Origin: Rhizomonospora bruguierae
Lineage (GTDB): Bacteria; Actinomycetota; Actinomycetes; Mycobacteriales; Micromonosporaceae
NCBI RefSeq assembly: GCF_018397995.1
Contig: NZ_BBQH01000081.1
Location: 1 to 58,519, forward strand
Direction of reading: 5' to 3'
DNA length: 58,519 nucleotides
Positions 18,056 through 26,761 of this stretch are shown in pieces. Every line of letters starts with the position of its first letter. Within the stretch, counting starts at the first letter, position 1. The position numbers were made by a program, and so were the translations under genes. Under the pieces are notes generated by a model. That model saw only the letters and a list, made by a program, of their open reading frames with translations. It did no database searches and was not told the DNA's origin.

Positions 18056-18769
18056 ATGACCGACCACCGCGTCCCCATCCAGTTGGATGACCTGATCTCG
18101 GCCATCACCAGCGCGTCCGACAACCCACTCGAGCACCTCTCCCACGCCGTGATCGCCGCGGACCACCTCGGCGACCTGGCGGACCACCTGATCGGGCACT
18201 TCGTGGACCAGGCGCGCCGGTCCGGCGCCTCCTGGACGGAGATCGGCCAGAGCATGGGGGTCAGCAAGCAGGCGGCACAGAAGCGGTTCGTGCCCGGAGG
18301 CACCCGCGCCGGGGCCGCCGACCCCGACCCCGACCAGGAGTTCAGACGGTTCACCCCGAGGACGCGCGCCGCCGTCAAGGCCGCGCACACCGAGGCCCAG
18401 GCCGCGCGCAGCGCCGAGATCCACCCGGAGCACCTGGTACTCGGGCTGCTCAGCCAGCCGAAAGGGCTGGCCGCGCGGGTGATCGTGGCGCAGGGAGTAC
18501 CGCTGGACGCGGTGCGCGCCGCGGCCGTCCCCGCGCTGCCGCCGGCCGTCGAGGAGCCGCCCGCCCTGGTGCCGTACGGCGCGGCGGCTCGCAAGGCGCT
18601 GGAACTGACCTACCGGGAGGCGCTGCGCCTCGGGCACAACTACATCGGCACCGAGCACATGCTGCTCGCCCTGCTGGAGCAGGAGGACGGTACCGGCGTG
18701 CTGTCCGGCCTGGGCCTGACGAAGTCCGCCACGGAGTCGGCCGTCGCCGCGGCGCTACAGTCGATCTGA
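18056..18769 (+). CDS. Clp N-domain protein with an N-terminal helix-turn-helix
   Basis: A 237-residue protein. Residues about 58-79 (ASWTEIGQSMGVSKQAAQKR) form a clear helix-turn-helix of the sigma-like kind. Residues about 98-235 hold the double Clp N repeat: AEIHPEHLVLGLLSQPKGLA and HNYIGTEHMLLALLEQEDG. No AAA+ ATPase domain is present, so this is not a ClpC or ClpA but a free adaptor-like domain. ClpN domains recognise substrates or phosphoarginine-tagged proteins. The HTH and the palindromes at its own start suggest autoregulation coupled to protein quality control; this is an inference. It is followed by a small membrane protein gene. Confidence 0.85.
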   Translation: MTDHRVPIQLDDLISAITSASDNPLEHLSHAVIAADHLGDLADHLIGHFVDQARRSGASWTEIGQSMGVSKQAAQKRFVPGGTRAGAADPDPDQEFRRFTPRTRAAVKAAHTEAQAARSAEIHPEHLVLGLLSQPKGLAARVIVAQGVPLDAVRAAAVPALPPAVEEPPALVPYGAAARKALELTYREALRLGHNYIGTEHMLLALLEQEDGTGVLSGLGLTKSATESAVAAALQSI

Positions 18770-18809
18770 CCGGCGCGGGCGCCGGCCCGACGAGGCGGCG
18801 GAGGCCGGC

Positions 18810-19028
18810 GTGAACGACGTGCGGATCACCCTGATCACCGTCGTGCTCGTGCTGAGCGCGATCGTCTGGTTCGACCGGCGGGTGCTCGCCGACCTGGCGC
18901 ACACCAGCGACCGGGAACTGCGCTACTTCGACCGCCGGACCTGGGCGTTCATCATCGTGCTCCCGTTCCCGATCGGCCCGATGCTGTACCTGGTGTACGG
19001 CAGGGGCGGCCCCCGCCGGTTCCCCTAG
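18810..19028 (+). CDS. Small membrane protein, PLDNc-like
   Basis: A 72-residue protein with two hydrophobic segments (LITVVLVLSAIVWF and TWAFIIVLPFPIGPMLYLVYG). The second resembles the PLD nuclease N-terminal (PLDNc) hairpin, which ends in GP-x-LYLVYGR. GTG start at 18810 behind GGAGG. It lies 40 bases after the Clp-N gene and is likely co-transcribed. Function unknown. Confidence 0.7.
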   Translation: MNDVRITLITVVLVLSAIVWFDRRVLADLAHTSDRELRYFDRRTWAFIIVLPFPIGPMLYLVYGRGGPRRFP

Positions 19029-19082
19029 CGCGCGACGGCGCCGACGGCCGCGCAGGAGCGGGCCACCGGTGCCGTTGGCCAG

Positions 19083-19859
19083 CTAGTCGCCGAGCGGGTC
19101 CATCAGGTTGCTGATGGCGGCCGAGACCCCGCAGTTCGGCGCGGACCAGTAGCGGCTGGGGCGGCCGTCCACGTGGGTGTGGTCGTTGTGGTCGGGGTAG
19201 CCGGGGCCGAGGATGCCGGCGAAGCCGTGGTTGCGCGCCCGCTGGGCGAGCGTGCACAGGCTGTGCGGGCCGGCCGCGAGGTCGGCCGCGTCGCCGTAGA
19301 GGTGGCGGCTGTTCGAGGCGCCGCCGACCGCGCTGTTGCACGCGGCGCTGCGGAAGCCGCTGGTGACGACGATCGGCTGGTCGCCGAGCGCGTGCCGCAT
19401 CGCCTGGAGCTTCCACATGGTGACCAGCGCGTTGGCGCGCGCGGTCGCCGCCGTGACGTTGCCGCCGGCCCAGGTGGTGTTGCAGCGGTTCAGCTCGGCG
19501 TAGCTGAAGTTGACCGGCGTGCAGTCGTCATCCTGGAGGGCGTAGAGCTTGCCGAAGGTGGCCGGGCCGGCGATGCCGTCGGCGGCCAGCCCGTACGCCT
19601 GCTGGAAGCGGACGACCGCGGATCTGGTGGCCGGGCCGAACGCGCCGTCGAGGGCGAGCACCGCGCCGGAACCGGGGTACCCGGAGACGCGGATCTGCAA
19701 CTGGCGCACGTCCTCGCCGCCGGCGCCCTCGGACAGCGTGCGTCCCCAGGTGTAGCAGCCGTCCGCGTGCGCGGGCGTGGCCGCGGCGAAGACCGCGACG
19801 CCCGTTGTGGACAGTCCGAGAGCCAGGGCCAGGAATGCCTTGCCGAGTCGTCTGAACAT
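19083..19859 (-). CDS. Secreted zinc D-Ala-D-Ala carboxypeptidase (M15) with peptidoglycan-binding domain
   Basis: A 258-residue exported enzyme. Signal peptide ending ATPAHA-D, then a peptidoglycan-binding type 1 domain (about 40-105; ALDGAFGPATRSAVVRFQQ), then an M15A peptidase domain. Zinc ligands and catalytic residues are visible: SRHLYGDAADL (the S-x-H-x-x-G-x-A-x-D motif) and HTHVD near the end. The architecture is that of the Streptomyces albus G carboxypeptidase, which trims the terminal D-Ala of stem peptides. Five cysteines in the mature part suggest disulfides. ATG at 19857-19859 follows GGAGGAG. Confidence 0.92.
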   Translation of the reverse strand: MFRRLGKAFLALALGLSTTGVAVFAAATPAHADGCYTWGRTLSEGAGGEDVRQLQIRVSGYPGSGAVLALDGAFGPATRSAVVRFQQAYGLAADGIAGPATFGKLYALQDDDCTPVNFSYAELNRCNTTWAGGNVTAATARANALVTMWKLQAMRHALGDQPIVVTSGFRSAACNSAVGGASNSRHLYGDAADLAAGPHSLCTLAQRARNHGFAGILGPGYPDHNDHTHVDGRPSRYWSAPNCGVSAAISNLMDPLGD

Positions 19860-19959
19860 CGCTCCTCCATCGATCAGGGTTAATCGACGGGGGCAGTATC
19901 GTCGGCGCCGTCGACGGCCGTCAATGAGTTACAGGGAACTCCGGTTGGGCGGTAAAGGA

Positions 19960-20355
19960 TTATGACGCCACGGCCGCCGCCGCCCGATGCGCGTCGTAGC
20001 TGGCGCGCGCGGCAGCGATGGCGGCGCGGTGCTTCTCCGCCCACGAGGTCATCCCGACCAGCGAGTCGTACAGCTCCATCGCCATTGGCGTGGCGGTGTA
20101 CTCCACCTTCGGCGGGACGGTCGGGTACACCTTGCGGGTCAGCAGCCCGTCCCGCTCCAGCTTGCGCAGGTTCAGGGTGAGCATCCGGCGACTGATGCCG
20201 TTCACCGCCCGTTCCAGTTCGGTGAATCGGATCGGCCCGTGCGCGGTCGCGACGAGGATGCCGATCGTCCACTTGTCGGCTATGTCCCCCATCACCTGCA
20301 CCAGCGGGCACAGCGCCTGGACCTGCTCGGACACATCGGTGTTCCTCGGGGACAT
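19960..20355 (-). CDS. HxlR-family transcriptional regulator
   Basis: A 131-residue winged-helix protein of the HxlR (MarR-like) family. It has the family's N-terminal Cys segment ALCPLVQVMGDIADKWTIGIL, the recognition region FTELERAVNGISRRMLTLNLRKLE, and the wing YTATPMAMELYDSL. Some family members sense thiol-reactive compounds through that Cys. It is divergent from the MFS exporter gene with 81 bases between starts, so repression of the exporter and of itself is likely. ATG at 20353-20355. Confidence 0.9.
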   Translation of the reverse strand: MSPRNTDVSEQVQALCPLVQVMGDIADKWTIGILVATAHGPIRFTELERAVNGISRRMLTLNLRKLERDGLLTRKVYPTVPPKVEYTATPMAMELYDSLVGMTSWAEKHRAAIAAARASYDAHRAAAAVAS

Positions 20356-20384
20356 GAATGTGCTCCCTTCCGCCGACCCACATG

Positions 20385-20408
20385 GTCACAGATCATCGTC
20401 ACTGTTAC
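20385..20408. promoter_or_regulatory. Inverted repeat in the HxlR-MFS intergenic region
   Basis: GTCACAG (20385-20391) and CTGTTAC (20402-20408) are inverted repeats with one mismatch and a 10-base spacer. Position in the divergent promoter region makes it the best candidate operator for the HxlR protein. Confidence 0.45.
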
Positions 20409-20436
20409 AAGTCATGCCCCATAGGAAGTGACCCCG

Positions 20437-21849
20437 ATGCTCCTGCTGCTGCTCTGCGCCGGCTCCCTCATGATCATCCTGGACGGCTCCGTGGTGACCG
20501 TCGCGCTGCCCACCATCCAGCGCGACCTGGCCTTCACCCCGGCCGGCCTGGCCTGGGTGGTCAACGCCTACCTGATCCCGTTCGGCGGTCTGCTGCTGCT
20601 CGCCGGACGCCTCGGCGACCTGCTCGGCCGGCGCCGGGTCCTGCTCGCCGGGCTCGCCCTGTTCACCCTCGCCTCCCTGCTGTGCGGCCTCGCCACCCGC
20701 CCCGACGCGCTGATCGCCGCCCGCTTCGCCCAGGGCGCGGGCGGGGCGCTAGCCACCGCGGTCAGCCTCGGCATGATCGCGGTCCGGTACCCGGAGCCCG
20801 CCGACCGGGCCCGCGCCATGGGCATCTTCGCCTTCACCGGCGCCGCCGGCGCGTCCCTGGGCACGCTGCTCGGCGGCGTGCTGACCCAGGCCGCGAACTG
20901 GCACTGGATCTTCTTCGTCAACGTGCCGATCGGGGCCGCGATCGTGCTGCTGGCCACCCGGTGGGTACCCGCCGACGCCCGGACCACCCCCGCGGCGGGC
21001 GACGCGGACGTGCTCGGCGCCGCCCTGGTCACCGCCGGCCTCACGCTGACCGTCTACACACTAGTCACTGTGGAGAGTCACGGCTGGCTGTCGGGGCGCA
21101 CCCTCGGGTCCGGCGCGCTCTCCGCCGCCCTGCTCGGCGGCTTCGTCGCCCGGCAGGCCACCACCCACCGCCCGCTGCTGCCGCTGCGCATCTTCCGCCG
21201 GCGCGCCGTCAGCGCCGCCAACGCCGCCATGCTGCTGCTCGTCGCCGGCATGTTCGCCTTCCAGTTCCTCGGCGCGCTGTACCTCCAGCGGGTCCTCGGC
21301 CTCGACGCCGCCCGCACCGGCCTGGCCTTCCTGCCGGTCCCGCTGACCATCGCGTACGTCTCGCTGCGCGTCGCCCCGCGCCTGGTGACCCGCTTCGGCG
21401 CCCGCACCACCCTCATCGGCGGCCTGGCCGTCATCGCGCCGGGCCTCGCCCTGCTCGCCCGCGTCCCCGCCACCGGCAGCTACCCGGTGGACTTCCTGCC
21501 CGCCGTCCTGCTGATGGCCCTCGGCTTCGGCGCCGCCATGCCCGCGGTGACCATGCTCGCCATGACCGGCGTGCCCGCCGGGGACACCGGAGTGGCATCC
21601 GGACTGGTCAACACGGCACAACAGGTCGGCGGCACCCTCGGCCTGGCCGTCCTGGCCACCCTCGCCGCCGCCCGCACCAACCACCTCCATCAGGCCGGCG
21701 CACCACCCACCGAGGCGCTGACGGGCGGGTACCGGCTGGCCTTCACCATCGGCGTCGGCTTCGTCCTGGCGGCGATCGCCGCCGCCACCGCGGCCCCGGC
21801 CACCGCCCGGCGCCGCGAACGGCAACTCAGCCCGACCCGGTCTTCCTGA
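20437..21849 (+). CDS. MFS drug exporter, DHA2 (EmrB/QacA) family
   Basis: About 470 residues with 14 hydrophobic segments, the DHA2 pattern. Motif A-like GRLGDLLGRRRVLLAGL, LDGSVVTVALPTIQRDL (motif D1) and the motif C-like TGAAGASLGTLLGGVLTQ are present. It is predicted to expel drugs or dyes by proton antiport. I take the ATG at 20437 because AGGAA lies 9 bases upstream; a GTG at 20428 would sit too close to that site. Expression is probably controlled by the divergent HxlR protein. The 250 bases downstream are C-rich with repeated CCCCACGGCC and hold no gene. Confidence 0.9.
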   Translation: MLLLLLCAGSLMIILDGSVVTVALPTIQRDLAFTPAGLAWVVNAYLIPFGGLLLLAGRLGDLLGRRRVLLAGLALFTLASLLCGLATRPDALIAARFAQGAGGALATAVSLGMIAVRYPEPADRARAMGIFAFTGAAGASLGTLLGGVLTQAANWHWIFFVNVPIGAAIVLLATRWVPADARTTPAAGDADVLGAALVTAGLTLTVYTLVTVESHGWLSGRTLGSGALSAALLGGFVARQATTHRPLLPLRIFRRRAVSAANAAMLLLVAGMFAFQFLGALYLQRVLGLDAARTGLAFLPVPLTIAYVSLRVAPRLVTRFGARTTLIGGLAVIAPGLALLARVPATGSYPVDFLPAVLLMALGFGAAMPAVTMLAMTGVPAGDTGVASGLVNTAQQVGGTLGLAVLATLAAARTNHLHQAGAPPTEALTGGYRLAFTIGVGFVLAAIAAATAAPATARRRERQLSPTRSS

Positions 21850-22099
21850 CGGATCGCCGCCACCGCGGCCCTGCCCCACGGCCCCCGCCCCCACGGCCCC
21901 GCCCCCCACGGCCTTGCCGCTCGCGGGCGCGGTCGCCGTCAGGCGGCAATCTTGGTAATTTCCGCCGGAAAACGGCGGCCCGGGTACCAAGATCTCGCGT
22001 GGCTCGCCGCCCCGCCGGCCTTCCCGGGCGGCGGTACCGCCACGCCCGCGGCGCCCGGCTCCGACCGCGAGTGTCGGGGTGGGCGACTATCGTGTCGGC

Positions 22100-22561
22100 G
22101 TGACCCACGTGGACATCTGGACCGACGGGGCGTGCAGCGGCAACCCCGGCCCCGGTGGCTGGGGCGCCCTGCTGCGGTACGGCACGGTGGAGCGGGAGAT
22201 CTGCGGCGGCGACCCGGGCGGCACGACGAACAACCGCATGGAGCTGATGGCGCCGATCCGCGCGCTGGAGGCGCTGACCCGACCGTCCGAGGTCCACCTG
22301 CACACCGACAGCACGTACGTGCGCAACGGCATCACCAAGTGGGTGCACGGCTGGAAGGCCAACGGCTGGCTGACCAGCGACCGGAAGCCGGTCAAGAACA
22401 TGGACCTGTGGCAGCGCCTGGACGAGGCGGCCGGCCGGCACCGGGTGGAGTGGCACTGGGTCAAGGGGCACGCGGGCCACGCCGAGAACGAGCGGGCCGA
22501 CCGGCTGGCCGCGAAGGGCCTGCGCGAGGCGCGGGAGGCGGCACCGGCCACCCGCCCCTGA
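22100..22561 (+). CDS. rnhA: Ribonuclease HI
   Basis: A 153-residue type 1 RNase H that cuts the RNA strand of RNA-DNA hybrids. The acidic residues are in place: Asp in [15 protein letters not shown], Glu in [10 protein letters not shown], Asp in [11 protein letters not shown] and Asp in ENERADRLA, plus the basic loop WVKGHAGH. Length is normal for bacterial RNase HI. The GTG at 22100 matches the family start; a GTG at 22079 would add seven residues. No ribosome binding site is evident, so the message may be leaderless. Confidence 0.92.
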   Translation: MTHVDIWTDGACSGNPGPGGWGALLRYGTVEREICGGDPGGTTNNRMELMAPIRALEALTRPSEVHLHTDSTYVRNGITKWVHGWKANGWLTSDRKPVKNMDLWQRLDEAAGRHRVEWHWVKGHAGHAENERADRLAAKGLREAREAAPATRP

Positions 22562-22669
22562 GCGGGCTGCCCGCGCTGCTGGTCTTCGGCGCCCGTCCTA
22601 TCCGGACGGTGAATCGGCCTGCCTGGCCGCTCGGGGACGGTGCCCGCGGGCGGCCGGGCAGACCGTCAA

Positions 22670-22683
22670 TGGGAGCGCTCCGG
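22670..22683. promoter_or_regulatory. CebR-like LacI-family operator motif
   Basis: TGGGAGCGCTCCGG matches 12 of 14 bases of the palindrome TGGGAGCGCTCCCA bound by CebR and relatives in actinomycetes. It lies 263 bases upstream of the conservon kinase. No sugar gene is adjacent, so it may be chance. The rest of 22562-22945 holds no gene I can support. Confidence 0.3.
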
Positions 22684-22945
22684 CGAGCGTAGGCGCCGGA
22701 TGGGCGGCTTGTAAAGGGTTTCGACCACGCTTCGTGTATGAAGCGACAGCACAGCGTGCCGATCTGGCGGGGCGGTGCCGGCCACACACGCGCTGACCTG
22801 GGCATTACCTTGGGGGGATAGAGGGGGATACCGCTCGATGTGGCCGGTGCGTACCATAGCGAGCTGTTGGTCGGCCTTCGGGCGATCTGACCGGCTGCGC
22901 CACCCGCGCCGCACCCCGCGACCGCCACGGAGACGAGACTACGTC

Positions 22946-25387
22946 ATGGCTCACCGTGATCAACCGATCCGCCGCCAGCTGCTCACCCTCGTCCTGGTGC
23001 CGCTGGTGTCGCTGATCGGGTTGTGGAGCCTGGCCACGTACCTCACGGTCGGTGACGGCGTGCGACTGTACAACCAGGGCACGCTCATCACCGAGGTGGC
23101 CGCGCCGGCGGAGGAGATCCTTAGCGCGATCCAGACCGAGCGCCGGGCGTCCATGGTGTTCGTGGCCGACCCGCGCGGTGGAGCCCGCACGGACCTGAAC
23201 CGGGCCCGCGCCGGCACGGACGGGAAGATCGCGGCGTACCGGGCGGTGCTGGACCGCGGCGACATCCGCCGGATCACCCCCGACCGGGTGATGGCGCTGG
23301 CCCGGGCGGAGCTTGCCGCGCTCGACCGGCTGGCCGCGGTGCGCTCCGATGTGGACGCCCGCCGGACCGGCGGGCAGGCGCTGATGGACGCCTACACGGA
23401 ACTGGTCGACCCGCTCACCCCGTTCTACGCGGCGGTGGCGACGTTCCCCGACGACGCGGTGTCGGCCGAGGGACAGGCGCTGCAACGGCTGGCGTACGCC
23501 CGTGAACTGCGCGCCCGGGTGGACGCCGTGCTGGCCGGCGCGCTCGCGGCGGGCGGGTTCACCCGGGACAGCTACGTGCGGTTCGCGCAGGGGGTCGGGC
23601 TCATGCGGGCCGAGTACCACGAGGCGTACGTGCGGATGACGGACCAGTACCGGGTGGAGGTCGACCAGCACTTCGCGGCCGAGCCGTACCCGGCGCTGAC
23701 CTGGATGGAGAACACCGCGCTGAACGTGGGCGGCGCGGGCCCCGTCCCGGTCGACGCGACCCGGTGGCGGGAGACCAACACCCGGGCGCTGGCCGACCTG
23801 TCCGACTTCCAGCTGGACCTGGCGAAATTCACCGAGGAGAACGCGAAGGGTCCGGCGTACCTGATCTTCGGGCGGATCCTCCTCGCCGGCCTGCTGGGCC
23901 TCGTCGCCGTGGTGGTGACGGTGTGGATCTCGCTGCGGATCGCCCGGCGGCTCGCGGCCCGCCTGCGGGAGCTGCGGGACACCGCGCACGCCCTGGCCGA
24001 CGAGCAGCTACCCGACGTGGTGCGCCGGCTGCGCGCCGGCGAGCCGGTCGACGTGGACGCCGAGGCGCCCGTGCTCAGCCACGGCGCGGACGAGTTCGGC
24101 GAGGTCGGTAACGCGTTCAACACCGTGCGGCGCACCGCGGTCGGCGCGGCGGTGGAGCAGGCGGAGCTGCGGGCCGGCGTCCGCAACGTGTTCCTCAACA
24201 TCGCCCGGCGCAGCCAGACGCTGGTCCGCCGGCAGCTCAACCTGCTGGACGCGATGGAGCGCAAGACGGTGGACGCGGCCGAGCTGGCCGACCTGTTCGC
24301 GATGGACCACCTCGCGACGCGGATGCGCCGGTACGCGGAGAACCTGGTGATCCTCGGTGGCGCCCAGGCGGGGCGGACCTGGGGCGAGCCGGTGCCCATG
24401 CAGGACGTGCTGCGCGGGGCGGCGTCCGAGGCCGAGCACTACGAGCGGGTCAGGGTGCTGCCGTTCCCGCCGGTGGTGCTGGCCGGCTCGGCGGTCTCCG
24501 ACGTCATCCACCTGGTGGCCGAACTGATCGACAACGCCACCACCTTCTCCCCGCCGCACACCACCGTCCAGGTGTTCGGGCAACTGGTGCCGCACGGGTT
24601 CGCGGTCGAGGTGGAGGACCGGGGCCTGGGCATGAGCGACGAGGATCTGGCCGCGGCGAACCGCTGGCTGGCCGAGCCGCCCGAGTTCAATGTGCTGGCG
24701 CTGCGCGAGTCCCCGCGGTTGGGCATGTTCGTGGTGGCCCGGATCGCCGCCCAGAACGGCATCAGGGTGGCGCTACGCCGCTCCGGGTACGGCGGTGTGA
24801 CCGCGATCGTGCTGATCCCGCCGCACCTGGTCGCGGAGGCGGGCGCGGCGGCCGAGCTGAGCCGGCGCGAGGCGGAGGCGCTGGGGGCGCCCCCGGAATC
24901 GTCGACCCCCAACCCGGCGACCCCCAACCCGACAGCCCCCAACCCGGCGGATCCGAAATCAGAGACCCCGCAATCAGACACTCCGGAATCGGATGTCGTG
25001 CTGCCCTTCCCGGTCCGCTTTCGCGAAGTTCCCACCCCGCCAACCACGGCGCCGCCGAGCGGGCGACCGGCATCCGCACCCGCCGCGACGGTGCGGGGCA
25101 CCGCCAAGGCAGTGCGCGCGCCGCGGACGGGCAAGGCCGGCGCGGCGGGTGCCGACGAGGCCGCCGGACGCACGCACCTCGGCCTGCCGGTGCGGGTCCG
25201 GCAGGCCCGGCTCGCGCCCGGCCTGCGCGACGAACCGGCGGCCTCGCCGCCCGCGGCGCCGACCACCCGGTCGCCCGAGGAGATCCGCACGATGATGACC
25301 GCCTATCAACGCGGTACCGCCCGCGGCCGCCAGACGATCACCGGTGACGCCGAACGGCCGGCACAGCCCGAGGAGACGAACCCATGA
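22946..25387 (+). CDS. cvnA: Conservon sensor kinase CvnA: nitrate/nitrite-sensing domain, HAMP, HATPase
   Basis: An 813-residue membrane protein. A first span (LLTLVLVPLVSLIGLWSLATY) and a second (about 312-335) enclose a helical NIT sensor domain (about 55-300) with ERRASMVFVAD. HAMP follows, then an unusual dimerisation region (NVFLNIARRSQTLVRRQLNLL) and a HATPase domain with AELIDNATTFSPP (N box), VEDRGLGMSDEDL and RLGMFVVARIA. The C-terminal 160 residues are Pro/Thr-rich and disordered, with SxTPNPATPNPTAPNP-like repeats. In Streptomyces conservons this protein works with the three following proteins as a eukaryote-like GTPase receptor complex. ATG at 22946 precedes the first span. The stop overlaps the next start by 4 bases. 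Confidence 0.92.
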   Translation: MAHRDQPIRRQLLTLVLVPLVSLIGLWSLATYLTVGDGVRLYNQGTLITEVAAPAEEILSAIQTERRASMVFVADPRGGARTDLNRARAGTDGKIAAYRAVLDRGDIRRITPDRVMALARAELAALDRLAAVRSDVDARRTGGQALMDAYTELVDPLTPFYAAVATFPDDAVSAEGQALQRLAYARELRARVDAVLAGALAAGGFTRDSYVRFAQGVGLMRAEYHEAYVRMTDQYRVEVDQHFAAEPYPALTWMENTALNVGGAGPVPVDATRWRETNTRALADLSDFQLDLAKFTEENAKGPAYLIFGRILLAGLLGLVAVVVTVWISLRIARRLAARLRELRDTAHALADEQLPDVVRRLRAGEPVDVDAEAPVLSHGADEFGEVGNAFNTVRRTAVGAAVEQAELRAGVRNVFLNIARRSQTLVRRQLNLLDAMERKTVDAAELADLFAMDHLATRMRRYAENLVILGGAQAGRTWGEPVPMQDVLRGAASEAEHYERVRVLPFPPVVLAGSAVSDVIHLVAELIDNATTFSPPHTTVQVFGQLVPHGFAVEVEDRGLGMSDEDLAAANRWLAEPPEFNVLALRESPRLGMFVVARIAAQNGIRVALRRSGYGGVTAIVLIPPHLVAEAGAAAELSRREAEALGAPPESSTPNPATPNPTAPNPADPKSETPQSDTPESDVVLPFPVRFREVPTPPTTAPPSGRPASAPAATVRGTAKAVRAPRTGKAGAAGADEAAGRTHLGLPVRVRQARLAPGLRDEPAASPPAAPTTRSPEEIRTMMTAYQRGTARGRQTITGDAERPAQPEETNP

Positions 25388-25836
25388 CCCAGCGCACGAC
25401 CGCGTCCGCCGATCTGGCCTGGCTGTTGGAGGACCTGGTGCAGCGGGTGGCGGACATCCGCCACGCGGTGCTGCTGTCCGCGGACGGGCTGCTGGTGGCC
25501 GCGTCCGACGACCTGGACCGGGCCGACGCGGAGCACCTGTCGGCGGTCGCGTCCGGCTTCCAGAGCCTGGCCCGGGGCGCCGGCCGACACTTCGCCGGCG
25601 GCACAGTGCGCCAGACCGTGGTGGAACTGGACACCGGCTTCCTGTTCGTGACGGCCGCCGGCTACGGCGCGAACCTGGCCGTCGTGGCGGTCGAGGGCTG
25701 CGACGTGGGCCTGGTCGCGTTCGAGATGAACCTGCTGATCCAGCGGGTGGGGCAGAGCCTGGCCACGGTCTCCCGGTCCCGGGCGCACACCCCGCCGCCC
25801 CCGGCGCCCGACCCGCTGTTCCAGTCCCGGGGCTGA
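25384..25836 (+). CDS. cvnB: Roadblock/LC7 protein CvnB
   Basis: A 150-residue roadblock/LC7-domain protein (about 5-125): LAWLLEDLVQRVADIRHAVLLSADGLLVAASDDL is split across the first strands, followed by DAEHLSAVASGFQSLARGAG and the domain end VEGCDVGLVAFEMNLLIQRVG. It is the probable GTPase-activating or scaffold partner of the CvnD GTPase, as MglB is for MglA. ATG overlaps the CvnA stop (ATGA). The last 25 residues are Pro-rich. Confidence 0.93.
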   Translation: MTQRTTASADLAWLLEDLVQRVADIRHAVLLSADGLLVAASDDLDRADAEHLSAVASGFQSLARGAGRHFAGGTVRQTVVELDTGFLFVTAAGYGANLAVVAVEGCDVGLVAFEMNLLIQRVGQSLATVSRSRAHTPPPPAPDPLFQSRG

Positions 25837-25839
25837 GCC

Positions 25840-26196
25840 GTGGCCGAGCAGGACGACGACGCGGCCGGCCCGCTGGTCCGGCCCTACGCGATGACCCACG
25901 GCCGGACCCGGGCCTCGGCCGACTTCGACCTCATCACGCTCGTGGTGGCGGCCCGTGCGGCCCGCACCGACGAGGGGTGGGAGCCCGAGCACCTGGCGAT
26001 CCTGGAGCGGGCCCGGCACCCGGTCTCGGTGGCCGAACTGGCCGCCGCGGTCAACCTGCCGGCCGGGGTGGTCCGGGTGCTCCTGGACGACCTGCGGGCG
26101 CGCGGCGCGCTCATCGTCCGGATGCCGGCGGCCCGTACCGCCCGTCCCGACCTGGACCTGCTGAAGGCGGTGGCCCATGGCCTACAAGCACTCTGA
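25840..26196 (+). CDS. cvnC: DUF742 protein CvnC
   Basis: A 118-residue DUF742 protein, the third conservon component. It has LVRPYAMTHGRTR near the start and a winged-helix-like segment HPVSVAELAAAVNLPAGVVRVLLDDL (in two parts, about 70-95). The family role is unknown but always linked to conservons; a DNA- or protein-binding role has been proposed. GTG start at 25840, 3 bases after CvnB; its last 20 bases overlap the CvnD gene. Confidence 0.92.
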   Translation: MAEQDDDAAGPLVRPYAMTHGRTRASADFDLITLVVAARAARTDEGWEPEHLAILERARHPVSVAELAAAVNLPAGVVRVLLDDLRARGALIVRMPAARTARPDLDLLKAVAHGLQAL

Positions 26197-26761
26197 GGAC
26201 GACCTGCCCACCGCGCTGAAGATCCTCATCGCGGGCGGCTTCGGCGTCGGCAAGACCACCATGGTGGCCTCGCTGAGCGAGGTGGACCCGCTGCGCACCG
26301 AGGAGGTCATCACCGCCGAGAGCGTCGGGATCGACGATCTGTCCGGTGTGGAGGGCAAGTCGACCACCACGGTCGCCCTCGACTTCGGCCGGATCACCCT
26401 GGCCGGCAACCTGATCCTGTACCTGTTCGGCACCCCGGGCCAGGACCGGTTCTGGTTCGTCTGGGACGAGTTGGCCACCGGCGCGCTGGGCGCCGTGGTG
26501 CTGGCCGACACCCGCCGGCTGGCCGACAGCTTCCCGTCCGTGGACTTCTTCGAGAAGCGCGGGATGCCGTTCCTCGTCGCGGTCAACTGCTTCGACGGCG
26601 CGAAGCGGTACCGCCCCGAGGACATCCGGGTGGCGCTGGACCTGGACGACGACGTGCGGGTCATGCTCACCGACGCCCGGGACCGACAGTCCGCGAAGGA
26701 GGTTCTCATCGCGTTCGTCGAGGACCTGATCCGCCGGGCCCGCCAGGGAGGCGACGAGTGA
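26177..26761 (+). CDS. cvnD: MglA-like small GTPase CvnD
   Basis: A 194-residue Ras-like GTPase. G1 loop GGFGVGKTT (about 20-28), G3-like FGTPGQDRF, and G4-like VNCFDGAK (N-x-x-D region) are seen; the switch region has TTVALDFGRITL. Typical of conservon GTPases with a G3 of GTPGQ. It is thought to cycle under control of CvnA and CvnB at the membrane. Overlaps the CvnC end by 20 bases and the P450 start by 4 bases. Confidence 0.93.
   Translation: MAYKHSEDDLPTALKILIAGGFGVGKTTMVASLSEVDPLRTEEVITAESVGIDDLSGVEGKSTTTVALDFGRITLAGNLILYLFGTPGQDRFWFVWDELATGALGAVVLADTRRLADSFPSVDFFEKRGMPFLVAVNCFDGAKRYRPEDIRVALDLDDDVRVMLTDARDRQSAKEVLIAFVEDLIRRARQGGDE

Noticed and set aside
21850-22099. A C-rich region after the MFS gene as a structured RNA
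   Set aside because: CCCCACGGCC-like repeats are low complexity. I found no stem pattern or known RNA motif.
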